Assembly (NCBI GenBank): GCA_025057155.1
Contig: JANWYD010000021.1
Location: 20,008 to 84,007 of the forward strand
Reading direction: 5' to 3'
DNA length: 64,000 nucleotides
From: Chloroflexaceae bacterium
Lineage (GTDB): Bacteria; Chloroflexota; Chloroflexia; Chloroflexales; Chloroflexaceae
The notes below the pieces were generated by a model that was not told the origin of the DNA, ran no database searches, and was given only the letters and a program-made list of their open reading frames with translations. Each line of letters starts with the position of its first letter. Position 1 is the first letter of the stretch. Of this stretch, positions 16,423 to 30,125 are shown piece after piece. The position numbers and the translations under genes were made by a program.

Positions 16423-16494
16423 CAATCCAAAATCCGCAATCCAAAATCCGCAATCCAAAATCCGCAATCCAAAATCCGCAATCCAAAACCCGAA
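16423..16494. repeat. Heptamer tandem repeat, CCGCAAT/CCAAAAT type
   Basis: About ten units, strictly alternating CCAAAAT and CCGCAAT, between the convergent GT4 and ppk2 genes. This is the longest copy of the family in the window. Confidence 0.9.
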
Positions 16495-16500
16495 ATGGCA

Positions 16501-17337
16501 TCACCTTCCCCCCTCCGCCCGGTAGGCGCGCAACTCCTCCAGGCGTTGTTCGCCCAGCTTGCCCAGGTAGGCCAGCCACTCTTTCGCGTAGGGCCGCAGG
16601 GTCTCGACCACCGTGCGCGCCACGGCGTAGTTGCGGAACCACTTGCGATCCGACGGCACGATGTACCAGGGCGCGTCGCTGGTGCTGCACCGCTCCAGGG
16701 CCTCAGTGTAGGCGGCCATGTATTCGTCCCAATACTCGCGTTCGCGCCAGTCGCCCGCCGACAGCTTCCAGGCCCTGGCTACGTCCTTTTCACGCGCCAG
16801 GAGGCGCTCTTCTTGCTCCTCTTTGCTGATGTGGAGGAAGAACTTTAAGATGATCGTATTGTTGCTGGCCAGCAGATGCTCAAAGTCGTTAATCATGCGG
16901 TAGCGCGCCCGCCAGACCGGCTCGGGCGCCAGACTGCGAACGCGCACCACCAGCACATCTTCGTAGTGCGAGCGATTGAAGATGCCGATCAGTCCCCGGC
17001 GCGGGGTAAAACGGTGCACGCGCCAGAGGAAGTCGTGCGCCAGTTCCTCCTCGGTAGGCGCCTTGAAGCTGTACACGTAGCTGCCCAGGGGCGACACCTT
17101 GCTGAAGACCTTGCGCACCGTGCCGTCTTTGCCGCTGGTGTCCATGCCCTGCATGATCACCAGCAGGCTATGGGCGCCGGCGCCGTAGAGCAGTTCTTGC
17201 AGATCGTCTATCTCGGTTGTAAGCGCGTCCAGCTCCGTCTCAGCGGCTGCCCGCTCGAAGCCGCCGTTCGAACGTGTATCAATCGCCGCCAGGTTTACCT
17301 TGCTGCCTGGTTCTACGCGGTATACAAGGGGCGCCAT
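16501..17337 (-). CDS. ppk2: Polyphosphate kinase 2 family protein
   Basis: 278 residues, the usual single-domain PPK2 length. Walker A GMDTSGKDGT at 64-73, the GIFNRSHYEDVLVVRVR segment with the second basic/acidic motif, the LILKFFLHISKEEQ-like strand (here IILKFFLHIS) and a C-terminal PWYIVPSDRKWFRN are all characteristic. PPK2 enzymes use polyphosphate to phosphorylate nucleotides. The preferred nucleotide (ADP, GDP or AMP) cannot be read from sequence. It stands alone, with the MITE-like element just upstream of its start. Confidence 0.92.
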   Translation of the reverse strand: MAPLVYRVEPGSKVNLAAIDTRSNGGFERAAAETELDALTTEIDDLQELLYGAGAHSLLVIMQGMDTSGKDGTVRKVFSKVSPLGSYVYSFKAPTEEELAHDFLWRVHRFTPRRGLIGIFNRSHYEDVLVVRVRSLAPEPVWRARYRMINDFEHLLASNNTIILKFFLHISKEEQEERLLAREKDVARAWKLSAGDWREREYWDEYMAAYTEALERCSTSDAPWYIVPSDRKWFRNYAVARTVVETLRPYAKEWLAYLGKLGEQRLEELRAYRAEGGR

Positions 17338-17757
17338 CAGTTCTTCCTTCCTGTACTATTCAGTGGTCTCTAAAGCAAGTTTCCAGGCCTTTCCGCCCCC
17401 TCCCGGCCTCCCCCCGCTGGCGAGAGGGTTGGGGAAGGAGGTGGGGGTTCAGCGAAAGACTTTGTTTACGGACTATTCAGAGTGATCACCGCGTCCATAT
17501 TGAACATGGGGAAACCAGGTTTCCCCATCCCCCCTGCTCGTGAGGAAAACACGGCAGCGCCAGCCTCCGGTCTGGGCAAGCACGGCTTTCACCGCGCCTC
17601 CACCGGACAGGCAGGGGCGTGGCCCTCCGAAGAACGCTCCCTATACCTAATACTGAGGACGCAGCGAGCGGCCTTGATGTCACATTGCGCGGATTGTCTT
17701 TTAAGCGTACCATGACCGTATCTTAACCTGTAATTCATCTTCAGGCGCCATAATGGG
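17338..17757. other. Intergenic region between ppk2 and the sulfatase-like gene
   Basis: 420 bases between divergent genes, holding a MITE-like element (17364-17475) and about 280 bases in which no coding frame or clear promoter was recognised. Confidence 0.6.
17364..17475 (+). mobile_element. MITE-like element, copy A, with 5-bp target duplication
   Basis: 112 bases starting TGGTCTCTAAAGCAAG and ending CTTTGTTTACGGACTA, imperfect terminal inverted repeats. TTCAG directly flanks both ends (17359-17363 and 17476-17480), as a 5-bp target-site duplication would. It is non-coding, with a C-rich then G-rich interior. Close relatives lie at 47279-47416 and, inverted and enlarged, at 43514-44026. 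Confidence 0.72.
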
Positions 17758-19332
17758 ATGTTCCAAACAGAGAACGTGCCGATCATGGCCGGGGAGCGAT
17801 ACGTGGCGCGTCTTGATATTGTGTTGCTTGTGCTTGATACCCAGCGTGCCGATCGGCTATCGTGCTACGGGTATCCCCAGGAGATCTCACCCGCGCTCGA
17901 CGCGCTTGCGGCGCGCGCAACGCTCTTTACCCGCGCCTTCAGCGCCGCCCAGTGGACTATGCCCTCGCATGCCTCGCTCTTCACCGGTCTCTACCCCCAC
18001 GAGCACGGGCTGGTCCAGAGCCGCGGGGTGCTGCCGGAGACGCTGCCAACGCTCGCCGAGCGGCTCGCCGCCGGCGGTTACGCCACCGCGGCCTTCTGCA
18101 ACAATCCCCTGGTCGGCGTGGTAAACAACGGCCTGCGCCGCGGTTTCCAGAGCTTCCTTAACTACGCCGGTCTGCTGACCTCGCGCCCCAGCCAGGCCGG
18201 GCCGCGCCGCGGCCTGATTGCCCGCTACCGGCAGTTCTTCAAGCGTTCCCTGGCTGCCCTCCTTGGCCGCATCCAGGACGCCTTTGCCCGTTCGGACGTG
18301 CTGCTGGCCCTCTCGTTTACTCCGCTGATGGTGCCGCTGTGGCAGACGGCGCTGAGCTTCAAGGGCAACACCGGGCGCAGCCTGGCCGACGCGGCGCGCC
18401 TGCTCATCGAGCGGCGCGGATTGGCTCCTGATCAGCCGGCGTTTGTCTTCATCAACCTGATGGGCACGCACGCGCCGTACCATCCCCGGCCCGAACATCT
18501 GGCCCGCTTCGGGCCGCACATTCAGCACGATCCGGCCGCGCGCCGCTACCTGCGGCGCTTCAACACCGACATCTACGGCTGGCTCGCCCCCCTGGCCGCA
18601 CCCCTCGGCCCCGGCGACAAGGCCACGCTCGATGGGGTCTACAATGCCGAGGTGGCCGGGCAGGACGAGCAGGTAGGACGCTTCCTCGAAGGACTGCGCG
18701 CCGCCGGGCGCCTGGAACGCACCCTGCTGATCGTCTGCGCCGACCACGGCGATCACCTGGGAGAAAAACAACTCGTCGGTCACTCCTTTGGGGCCTACAA
18801 CGAAGTTGCGCGTGTGCCGCTGATCATCTACCATCCCACTGGCGATCTGCCCCTCGGCGCGGTGCGTGAAGAGCCGGTCTCTCTGCGCCGCGTGTTCCAT
18901 ACCGTCCTCGACGCCGCCGGCCTGGCCAGTCCCGAGGAACGGCGCTTCAGTCTCGCCGCCGCCAGCGACCCCGACGGGGGAGTGGTGCTGGTAGAGGCCC
19001 AACCGCCCTCGAATGTGGTTGACATGGTGCGCCGCCACCATCCCGACCTGCTACGGCGTAATGGCTACGATCAACCCTGCCAGGCCGTGATCAGCGGCGA
19101 TGAGAAGTTGATCCGCTTCGGCGACCGCCACCGCGCCCTCTACAACCACCGGCACGACCTTGAGGAACAAACCGATCTCTACGCCATTCTCCCCGAACGG
19201 GCCGAAATGCTCGAAGAGACGCTGGACGCCCTCGTCCGCCGCGAACGGCGCCCGGCATCGGTGGCCGAACGCCCGCCCGCGGACGATCCCCTCGTGCGCA
19301 GGCGCCTGCGCGACCTGGGGTACCTTGAGTAA
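17758..19332 (+). CDS. Sulfatase-like hydrolase, alkaline phosphatase superfamily
   Basis: 524 residues. The N-terminal metal-binding strand IVLLVLDTQRADRLSCYGYP, the nucleophile loop AQWTMPSHASLFTGLYPHEHG, and the second metal site CADHGDHLGEKQLVGH match the sulfatase fold. The nucleophile position (about 67) is threonine, not the cysteine/serine that is converted to formylglycine in true sulfatases. A phosphohydrolase or phospho-transferase activity is therefore as likely as sulfate ester hydrolysis. No signal peptide is seen. It stands among glycan and sulfate-activation genes; a role in surface-polymer modification is plausible but unproven. Confidence 0.78.
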   Translation: MFQTENVPIMAGERYVARLDIVLLVLDTQRADRLSCYGYPQEISPALDALAARATLFTRAFSAAQWTMPSHASLFTGLYPHEHGLVQSRGVLPETLPTLAERLAAGGYATAAFCNNPLVGVVNNGLRRGFQSFLNYAGLLTSRPSQAGPRRGLIARYRQFFKRSLAALLGRIQDAFARSDVLLALSFTPLMVPLWQTALSFKGNTGRSLADAARLLIERRGLAPDQPAFVFINLMGTHAPYHPRPEHLARFGPHIQHDPAARRYLRRFNTDIYGWLAPLAAPLGPGDKATLDGVYNAEVAGQDEQVGRFLEGLRAAGRLERTLLIVCADHGDHLGEKQLVGHSFGAYNEVARVPLIIYHPTGDLPLGAVREEPVSLRRVFHTVLDAAGLASPEERRFSLAAASDPDGGVVLVEAQPPSNVVDMVRRHHPDLLRRNGYDQPCQAVISGDEKLIRFGDRHRALYNHRHDLEEQTDLYAILPERAEMLEETLDALVRRERRPASVAERPPADDPLVRRRLRDLGYLE

Positions 19333-19395
19333 GGCAATGTTGCGGATCCGGGCATCTCAGCCTGAGCGTTGCTCCGTCGTCCTGGCTGACCGGGC

Positions 19396-19472
19396 TGTGG
19401 AGGTGTGGAGGTGTGGAGGTGTGGAGGTGTGGAGATGTGGAGATGTATTATCTCGCTTCTACACCTCCACAG
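19396..19472. repeat. Octamer tandem repeat GTGGAGGT with inverted copy
   Basis: Six GTGGAGGT/GTGGAGAT units (19396-19446) are followed after a short loop by the reverse complement CTACACCTCCACA, so the RNA can fold into an 11-bp or longer hairpin. It lies in the spacer before lgt. Confidence 0.85.
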
Positions 19473-19521
19473 GAGAAACTGTTTGCAAGACGCATGAGTT
19501 CTTAATATCGAAGCACCCCCG

Positions 19522-20379
19522 ATGTACCCGCCTGTTGATCCAATTCTGATCCAGATTGGCCCCCTGGCCATACGCTGGTACGGCGTACTGATGATCGCCG
19601 GCGTCTTTGCCGCGACCGCCGTGGCCGCGCGCTATGTGGCCTGGAAAGGCGAAAACCCCGATAATGTGTGGGACATGCTCCTCTGGGTGCTGATCCCTGG
19701 TCTGATCGGGGCGCGTCTGTACTACGTGTTCATCCAGTCCCCCCGCGGGCCGGACGGCCTTGAACGCTACCTGGCCGATCCCTGGTCGATTGTGCGAGTC
19801 TGGGAAGGGGGGCTGCACATCTTCGGCGGCTTTCTCTTCGGCGCTGCGGCGCTGCTGATCTACGCGCGGGTGCGCGGGTTGAATCTGCCGATCTACCTCG
19901 ACGGCGCCGGCCTCGGTTTGCCTCTGGGGCAGGCTATCGCCCGCAACGCCAATTTCATCAACCAGGAGTTGTATGGCCCTCCCACTACTCTGCCCTGGGG
20001 TCTGCGCATCGATCCGCAACACCGCATTCCGCCCTACAACGACCTGAACGCCTACCCGGAGAGCGTGCGCTTCCATCCCCTCTTTCTCTACGAGGTGCTC
20101 TGGAACCTGGTTGGCTTCGCCCTGTTGCTGTGGATCGCCCGGCGCTTCGCTGATCGCCTCAAGCCCGGCGATCTGGCGCTGCTGTATTTGATCTGGTATC
20201 CTCTGGGGCGCTTCTTTATCGAGTTTCTGCGCACCGACTCCTGGTTCTTCCCCGGCACACCTTTCAATGTGGTCCACGTGCTCTCCGCGCTGGCGATACT
20301 GCTGGCTGGCGGATTCCTGGTCTACCGCCATCGCGCCGCTCTCTCCGAAGAGACGCCCGGGCGCGCCAGCGCCTCGTAG
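19522..20379 (+). CDS. lgt: Prolipoprotein diacylglyceryl transferase
   Basis: 285 residues, with about seven membrane helices. The Lgt signature is clear: LPLGQAIARNANFINQELYG at about 132-151, an early PLAIRWYGVLMIAGV segment, GLIGARLYYV, and the C-terminal WYPLGRFFIEFLRTD. The enzyme moves diacylglycerol from phosphatidylglycerol to the lipobox cysteine of prolipoproteins, the first step in lipoprotein maturation. The lipoproteins encoded at 28.8 kb and 34-36 kb would be clients. Octamer repeat arrays flank it on both sides. Confidence 0.95.
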   Translation: MYPPVDPILIQIGPLAIRWYGVLMIAGVFAATAVAARYVAWKGENPDNVWDMLLWVLIPGLIGARLYYVFIQSPRGPDGLERYLADPWSIVRVWEGGLHIFGGFLFGAAALLIYARVRGLNLPIYLDGAGLGLPLGQAIARNANFINQELYGPPTTLPWGLRIDPQHRIPPYNDLNAYPESVRFHPLFLYEVLWNLVGFALLLWIARRFADRLKPGDLALLYLIWYPLGRFFIEFLRTDSWFFPGTPFNVVHVLSALAILLAGGFLVYRHRAALSEETPGRASAS

Positions 20380-20390
20380 TGCAGCGCCCT

Positions 20391-20498
20391 GTGGAGGCAT
20401 GGAGGTGTGGAGATGTGGAGATGTAAAAACGAGATCCCCGGCAACACCTCCACACCTCTACACCTCCACATCTCTACATCTCCACACCTCTACACCCC
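20391..20498. repeat. Octamer tandem repeat array with inverted copy
   Basis: Left arm GTGGAGGC/GTGGAGGT/GTGGAGAT units (20391-20424), right arm the complementary CTCCACAC/ATCTCCAC units (20443-20497). The arms can pair over more than 13 bp. The array ends just before the start of the phosphodiesterase gene. Confidence 0.85.
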
Positions 20499-20510
20499 GT
20501 GAGTTCACCT

Positions 20511-23736
<3,226 letters not shown>

Positions 23737-23760
23737 CCGGAGAAACCAGAGCTTCTCCGG
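23737..23760 (+). terminator. Hairpin after sat-cysC
   Basis: CCGGAGAA and TTCTCCGG (8 bp, 8-base loop) begin right after the stop codon. There is no T run, so it is a possible terminator or mRNA-end structure only. Confidence 0.45.
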
Positions 23761-23801
23761 CCTGTGTCCGCCACCGGAAAGGCGCAGGAGGGCGCTGCCC
23801 T

Positions 23802-23870
23802 TCTCAAGGGTAGGGTTTTCCGGCACATCCTTGCGTCGCATTCGCCATCTGGGGGCGGCGGTGAGCCGGA
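23802..23870. repeat. Partial copy of the 43.6-kb repeat element
   Basis: CTTCTCAAGGGTAGGGTTTTCCGGCACATCC-like start followed by GCGTCGCATTCGCCATCTGGGG closely matches the left half of the element at 43586-43758. The right terminal repeat is not seen here. Confidence 0.6.
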
Positions 23871-23896
23871 TGTCAACCCTATTCTGCTCGAAAGGT

Positions 23897-23925
23897 TTGC
23901 GCCTCGCCCGTTGGCGTGGTACAAT
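23897..23925 (+). promoter_or_regulatory. Likely promoter of tRNA-Ser
   Basis: TACAAT at 23920-23925 (-10, 5 of 6) with TTGCGC 17 bases upstream at 23897-23902 (-35, weak), ending 10 bases before the tRNA. Confidence 0.55.
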
Positions 23926-23935
23926 CGCCTGGAGA

Positions 23936-24027
23936 GGGCAGGTCGCATAGTCTGGTCTAGTGCGCGGCACTGGAAATGCCGTACAGCGGTAACGCTGTCG
24001 AGGGTTCGAATCCCTCCCTGCCCGCCA
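23936..24027 (+). tRNA. tRNA-Ser(GGA)
   Basis: A complete class II tRNA with encoded CCA. Acceptor arms GGGCAGG and CCTGCCC pair fully. The anticodon stem CGGCA/TGCCG carries loop CTGGAAA, anticodon GGA (reads UCC/UCU). The long variable arm ACAGCG-GTAA-CGCTGT is typical for serine. The T arm is GAGGG-TTCGAAT-CCCTC with discriminator G. It stands alone on the plus strand, with a repeat fragment before it and a palindrome after it; no integrase is near. Confidence 0.97.
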
Positions 24028-24034
24028 ACCAGTA

Positions 24035-24057
24035 GAGACAACCCGCCGGGTTGTCTC
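24035..24057 (+). terminator. Hairpin behind tRNA-Ser
   Basis: GAGACAACCC-GCC-GGGTTGTCTC, a perfect 10-bp stem, eight bases after the tRNA. Further partial copies of GGGTTGTCTC follow up to 24105. It probably ends the tRNA transcript. The GTAGAGAC start resembles the palindrome at 5309-5347. Confidence 0.6.
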
Positions 24058-24133
24058 CCGCCGGGTCGCCCTTCGGCGGGTTGTCTCTTGCCGGGTTGTC
24101 TCCCAGGAATGCAACCTGGTCTCGTCCTCTGGT

Positions 24134-25231
24134 CTACTGCCCTACAAACGCGCGCAGGCGCGCATGTTCTTCACGCAGCCGCGCGACCGCGGCATCAAGG
24201 CGGCTGACAGCGGCAGACTCACCTGTGTGCAACTCTTGCAGCGCTGTCTCCAACTCAAGGATGCTATCGGCAAGATGCCCGGCGGTTGTCATCAGGCACG
24301 TCTGAAGGTTGGCCGCCTGAATCGCCAGCGCCACGTGGCAGGCCACCAGTTCAAGCAGGTTCAGGTGGGCGGGGTTGAAGACCCGGCTGCGCGTCGTAGT
24401 CACGGTGAGCGCGCCGAGCACCCGGTCGCCCCAGAGAAGCGGCGCAGCCATAGCGCACCGGGTAGGCGTGTCGCCGCCCCCCAGTTTCAACCCCAGCCAG
24501 CGCCGGTCGGTGTCGGTTTCGTCAATAATCAGCGGCGCACGATTGCGCAGCACCAGCCCGGCGAGGCCGTGTTCGGCCACCTCGCGGGCGCGCTCAGGCG
24601 CAGCAGTCACGCCATTGCTCAGCACCAGCACGGGATGGCGCGCATCACACGGCGGCAGCAGCAGCACCGAGGCCCGCTCGCCACCCACCATCGCGGGAAT
24701 GTGCATCGCGATCTGTCGCGCCAGCGCCTGCGGATCGCTCGCTCCACTTACCACCCCGCGTCCGAAGCCCAGCAAGCGCTCCAGGGTCTTCTCGTGGGCC
24801 TGCGTGGCGTTCGTGTGTTGCTCCACCTGCCCCTGGAGCATCGCATGCTCGAGTGCTACACCGATCAACTGGCCAATTGGGAGCAGCAAGGCCCGATCCT
24901 CGGCGTTGAAGGGTCGGGTGCGCGTGGCTACGATGCGCCCGATCACGCGCCGCCCGATCAGCACTGGCCCGCCGAGCACGCCCGGCTCGTGGTGCTCGAT
25001 GACATCTGTGCCGGCCGGAATGGCGATAGTCACGTGTTCGGCGCGCAGCCAATCGCTGGCAAGGTCCTCCAACACAGGCAGCGGATTCGTATGCCGGCTC
25101 GCAGCCAGGAAAGCCCCGACGCTGCCGAGCAGGTCGCGCATTCGGTTGAGCAGTCCAGGGTCGCTCGTTGGTGGAAGAGGAGAGGGTTCTTCGATTGTTC
25201 TGGTTTGCTGGATTGCAGGGCCAGACGACAT
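24134..25231 (-). CDS. Protein with two GAF domains
   Basis: 365 residues. Two GAF-like domains: about 40-135 (LEDLASDWLRAEHVTIAIPAG ... VALEHAMLQ) and about 160-310 (QIAMHIPAMVGGERASVLLLPP ... LVLRNRAPLIIDETD ... MAAPLLWGDRVLGALTVTT ... VALAIQAANLQ). The C-terminus is a short coiled coil (about 320-360). No kinase, cyclase or DNA-binding output domain is present. GAF domains bind small ligands or support dimerisation; with no output domain it may act through a partner. It stands alone between the tRNA and the clpC region. Confidence 0.8.
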   Translation of the reverse strand: MSSGPAIQQTRTIEEPSPLPPTSDPGLLNRMRDLLGSVGAFLAASRHTNPLPVLEDLASDWLRAEHVTIAIPAGTDVIEHHEPGVLGGPVLIGRRVIGRIVATRTRPFNAEDRALLLPIGQLIGVALEHAMLQGQVEQHTNATQAHEKTLERLLGFGRGVVSGASDPQALARQIAMHIPAMVGGERASVLLLPPCDARHPVLVLSNGVTAAPERAREVAEHGLAGLVLRNRAPLIIDETDTDRRWLGLKLGGGDTPTRCAMAAPLLWGDRVLGALTVTTTRSRVFNPAHLNLLELVACHVALAIQAANLQTCLMTTAGHLADSILELETALQELHTGESAAVSRLDAAVARLREEHARLRAFVGQ

Positions 25232-25514
25232 AGTTCAGCTCCGTGGGCGCCATCGCGAAGATTGCTCGACCGTTCCAGAGCAACTTGTGCAGGTGCAACG
25301 TTGTGGCAGGGTAAAGATGAGGTTTGGATGGTCACGACAGTTTGGCACGGCGGACGAGCAACTCAAACAGTTACTTCTCTTCAGCATACATGATCCGCCG
25401 GTGAATGCAAATACCCGATACTCCTATTCCTCAATAGGAAGAGTAATAGATGAATGAAATGTTATTATTTTCCAGCGTAGCATTTCGGATTTTTCATAGT
25501 ACTATAATGACACT

Positions 25515-25699
25515 TTCCTCTTTCAATATTTTTCAGAGGCTCTAAAAAACCCTTTCCGATGTAGTGCGGCTGCGCCATGCTACATGGGGAAAGGGTGAGG
25601 TTGCGGGTTTCCGCGCCCTGCAGCACGCCTGCCGAGTGACGGAGAGCTGATCTCCCCGACACGCAACGGCCCCCGTTTCCCGCGGGAAACGGGGGCCGT
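25515..25699 (+). ncRNA. Candidate small RNA or structured 3' region
   Basis: TATAAT at 25503-25508 could start a plus-strand transcript, but no good -35 accompanies it. Downstream come a composite hairpin (ACCCTTTCC/GGAAAGGGT enclosing ATGTAG/CTACAT, 25549-25596), a small GGAGA/TCTCC stem, and the 16-bp stem at 25666-25699. Equally this may be the 3' untranslated region of clpC read on the other strand. Confidence 0.28.
25666..25699. terminator. Strong bidirectional hairpin after clpC
   Basis: A perfect 16-bp stem with a two-base loop (arms 25666-25681 and 25684-25699), 24 bases past the clpC stop. There is no T run on either side. It most likely ends or protects the clpC transcript. Confidence 0.65.
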
Positions 25700-25722
25700 G
25701 ATCTGATCCAGCGTATCGTAAT

Positions 25723-28203
<2,481 letters not shown>

Positions 28204-28576
28204 ACGACGGTATCCCTCACTCGGATGTCGGTCCCGGCGTCTGCTGGCGTTCGGAGGAAGCGTCCTTGCTTCCGGGCCGCGAATGGATGCTCGTAACCGG
28301 GACGCTGCTTTAGTATAGCATACGCGCTCCGGGCCTGCTTTGCGCCAGTGTAAGAGTTGTATATATGAGATGTGGCAGCAACCCTCCGGCTTGCTGCCAC
28401 AGGGGAAATCCGCCTCCCCCACGCCCCGGCGGATAGGGTTCACCTCCACCGAACATGGATTGGAGGGTTGAACCGGCACATGCTCTGCGGACTCCGCGGG
28501 ACATCTGAACAAGCACCTCCTGGCTGGAATTGACTGCTTGCCCCACTCGTGTTACCATCCAATGAAATACATACCA
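28204..28576. other. Intergenic region between clpC and the TPP riboswitch
   Basis: 373 bases between divergent units. On the minus strand TATACT (28312-28317) could be a -10 element for clpC, without a recognisable -35. Nothing else was recognised. Confidence 0.45.
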
Positions 28577-28675
28577 AGCTCGGGGTGCCGGGAGAGCCCG
28601 GCTGAGATTGCGGCCCCCATGAATGCCGCTGACCCGTTGAACCTGACCTGGGTCATACCAGCGTAGGGAAGCGCC
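28577..28675 (+). promoter_or_regulatory. TPP riboswitch (THI element)
   Basis: The thiamine-pyrophosphate aptamer is recognisable by its conserved strings: CGGGGTGCC at 28581, CTGAGA at 28602, ACCCGTTGAACCTGA at about 28632, and GGGTCATACCAGCGTAGGGA at 28651-28670. It precedes the thiB-thiP genes, so thiamine uptake is expected to fall when TPP is plentiful. Confidence 0.95.
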
Positions 28676-28689
28676 AGCAGCCCCCTGTG

Positions 28690-28723
28690 GCCGCCGTCCT
28701 CTACCCGGGTCGGCGGCTTTTTT
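28690..28723 (+). terminator. Rho-independent terminator controlled by the TPP riboswitch
   Basis: GCCGCCG and CGGCGGC form the stem, followed by six T. It lies between the aptamer and thiB, so the switch probably acts by premature termination. Confidence 0.88.
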
Positions 28724-28760
28724 GTTATCGCGTCGCTCGTAGATATGAAAGGATCCCTGT

Positions 28761-29882
28761 ATGCGTCGCCTGATCCTCTTCGCGGCCATCGTCCTGCTCC
28801 TCGTGGCCTGCGGCCAGCCTGGCGCCAGCCGCCCCACCCCCCCGCCGATGATCACCCCCGCCGCCAGTGTTGTCCCCGCTGGCGCAACGCCCGCCGCCGA
28901 GACCCGCCGTATCGTGGTCATGACCCACGATAGCTTTTCCGTAAGCCAGGGGGTGCTGGATGCGTTCACCGCCCGGTCGGGCGTCAGCGTTGAGTTCCTC
29001 AAGGCCGGTGATGCCGGAACGGTGCTCAACCAGGCCATTCTCAGCAAAAATGCGCCCCTCGCCGATGTTCTGTTTGGCGTGGACAACACCTTTCTGAGCC
29101 GCGCCCTCGCCGCCGATATCCTGACACCCTACGCTTCACCTGCACTTACCGATCTGCCAGAGGATCTGAAGCTCGATCCGGAAAACCGGCTCTTGCCGGT
29201 AGATTTCGGTTATGTGGTGATCAACTACGACAAAGCGGCGCTCGATGCAGCCGGTCTGACTCCGCCGGCCGATCTGCGCGATCTGACCCTGCCGGCATGG
29301 AGAGGTAAACTGGTCGTGCAGCACCCGGCCACCTCCTCGCCCGGCCTGGCCTTCCTCCTCGCCACCATCGGCCATTTCGGCGAAGCCGGCGCGTATACCT
29401 GGAAGGACTTCTGGCGCGATCTGCGCGCCAATGAGGTGCTGGTCACCCAGGGCTGGAGCGAGGCCTACTACACCCATTTTAGCGGCAGCAGCGGCGCCGG
29501 CGCCTATCCCCTGGTGGTCAGCTACACCACCAGTCCCGCCGCCGAGGTGTTCTTCAGCGAGGGCCGGCTGTCCGAACCGCCGACGGGCAACCTGCTCGTC
29601 CCCGGCGGCAGCTTTCGTCAGATCGAGTTCGTCGGCATTCTCCGCGGCGCCCGCGATGAAGCCGCCGCCCGGCAGTTCGTTGACTTCATGCTCCAGCCGG
29701 AGTTTCAGGCCGACATTCCGCTCCAGATGTTCGTCTACCCCGCCAACCCCCGGGCGCCCCTGCCCGATGTGTTTCTCCGCTTCGCCGAACTTCCCTCCCA
29801 GCCGGCTGACCTGGCGCCTGACCTGATTGATCGCTATCGCGATCAGTGGATTGCCGAATGGACCGAGATCGTGCTCCGCTGA
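28761..29882 (+). CDS. thiB: Thiamine ABC transporter substrate-binding lipoprotein
   Basis: 373 residues. A signal peptide with lipobox (LLLVACG, cysteine near 17) is followed by a Pro/Ala-rich tether. The mature domain is a family-1-type periplasmic binding fold with ThiB hallmarks: VVMTHDSFSVSQGVLDAFTARSG, DVLFGVDNTFLSRAL, PVDFGYVVINYD, LVTQGWSEAYYTHF and VVSYTTSPAAEVFF. It captures thiamine or its phosphates outside the membrane and delivers them to ThiP. It lies directly behind the TPP riboswitch, which independently supports the substrate. AAAGGA precedes the ATG. Confidence 0.95.
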   Translation: MRRLILFAAIVLLLVACGQPGASRPTPPPMITPAASVVPAGATPAAETRRIVVMTHDSFSVSQGVLDAFTARSGVSVEFLKAGDAGTVLNQAILSKNAPLADVLFGVDNTFLSRALAADILTPYASPALTDLPEDLKLDPENRLLPVDFGYVVINYDKAALDAAGLTPPADLRDLTLPAWRGKLVVQHPATSSPGLAFLLATIGHFGEAGAYTWKDFWRDLRANEVLVTQGWSEAYYTHFSGSSGAGAYPLVVSYTTSPAAEVFFSEGRLSEPPTGNLLVPGGSFRQIEFVGILRGARDEAAARQFVDFMLQPEFQADIPLQMFVYPANPRAPLPDVFLRFAELPSQPADLAPDLIDRYRDQWIAEWTEIVLR

Positions 29883-30056
29883 ACCGCTTGACCCGCGGCC
29901 CGGCCTGCCCGACGGCGCACACCTCTCGGGCCGGGAATGCAGGTCATAACCCTGAGTTCGCACAACAACCGCTTCAACAGGCGTTTCCTTCGGAGGCCCT
30001 CGCCCTCCCCAACCCGACCATCCGGCAGGGGCCGGTCACACCGCCTTTCAGACTAT

Positions 30057-30125
30057 GCACACCTCCACACCTCCACACCTCCATACCTCCATACTTCCAC
30101 CAACAGCATCCATAGAGGTATAGAG
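30057..30125. repeat. Octamer repeat (CACCTCCA form) upstream of thiP
   Basis: Degenerate CACCTCCA/TACCTCCA units (30057-30095), then a short complementary GAGGTATAGAG that ends at the thiP start and contributes its ribosome-binding sequence. Confidence 0.75.

Larger units (their letters stand above)
25232..25722. other. AT-richer intergenic region with strong hairpins
   Basis: 491 bases without a coding frame. The part from about 25370 to 25550 is far richer in A+T than its surroundings. The right part holds several stems listed as a candidate small RNA and a terminator. Confidence 0.6.

Noticed and set aside
16423-16494. Heptamer and octamer arrays considered as CRISPR arrays
   Set aside because: Units of 7-8 bases are contiguous, with no unique spacers and no cas genes nearby.
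23936-24130. tRNA-Ser as attachment site of an integrated element
   Set aside because: No integrase, phage gene or direct repeat of the tRNA 3' end was found on either side. The following palindromes look like terminators or small repeats.
28204-28512. Extended N-terminus of ClpC
   Set aside because: [11 protein letters not shown] is the conserved ClpC start. The upstream residues show no similarity to the Clp N domain.
29937-30125. Extended N-terminus for ThiP starting at 29937
   Set aside because: The extra residues would be a translation of the octamer repeat (HTSTP-like). ATG 30126 starts just before the first membrane helix and has an upstream purine-rich site.
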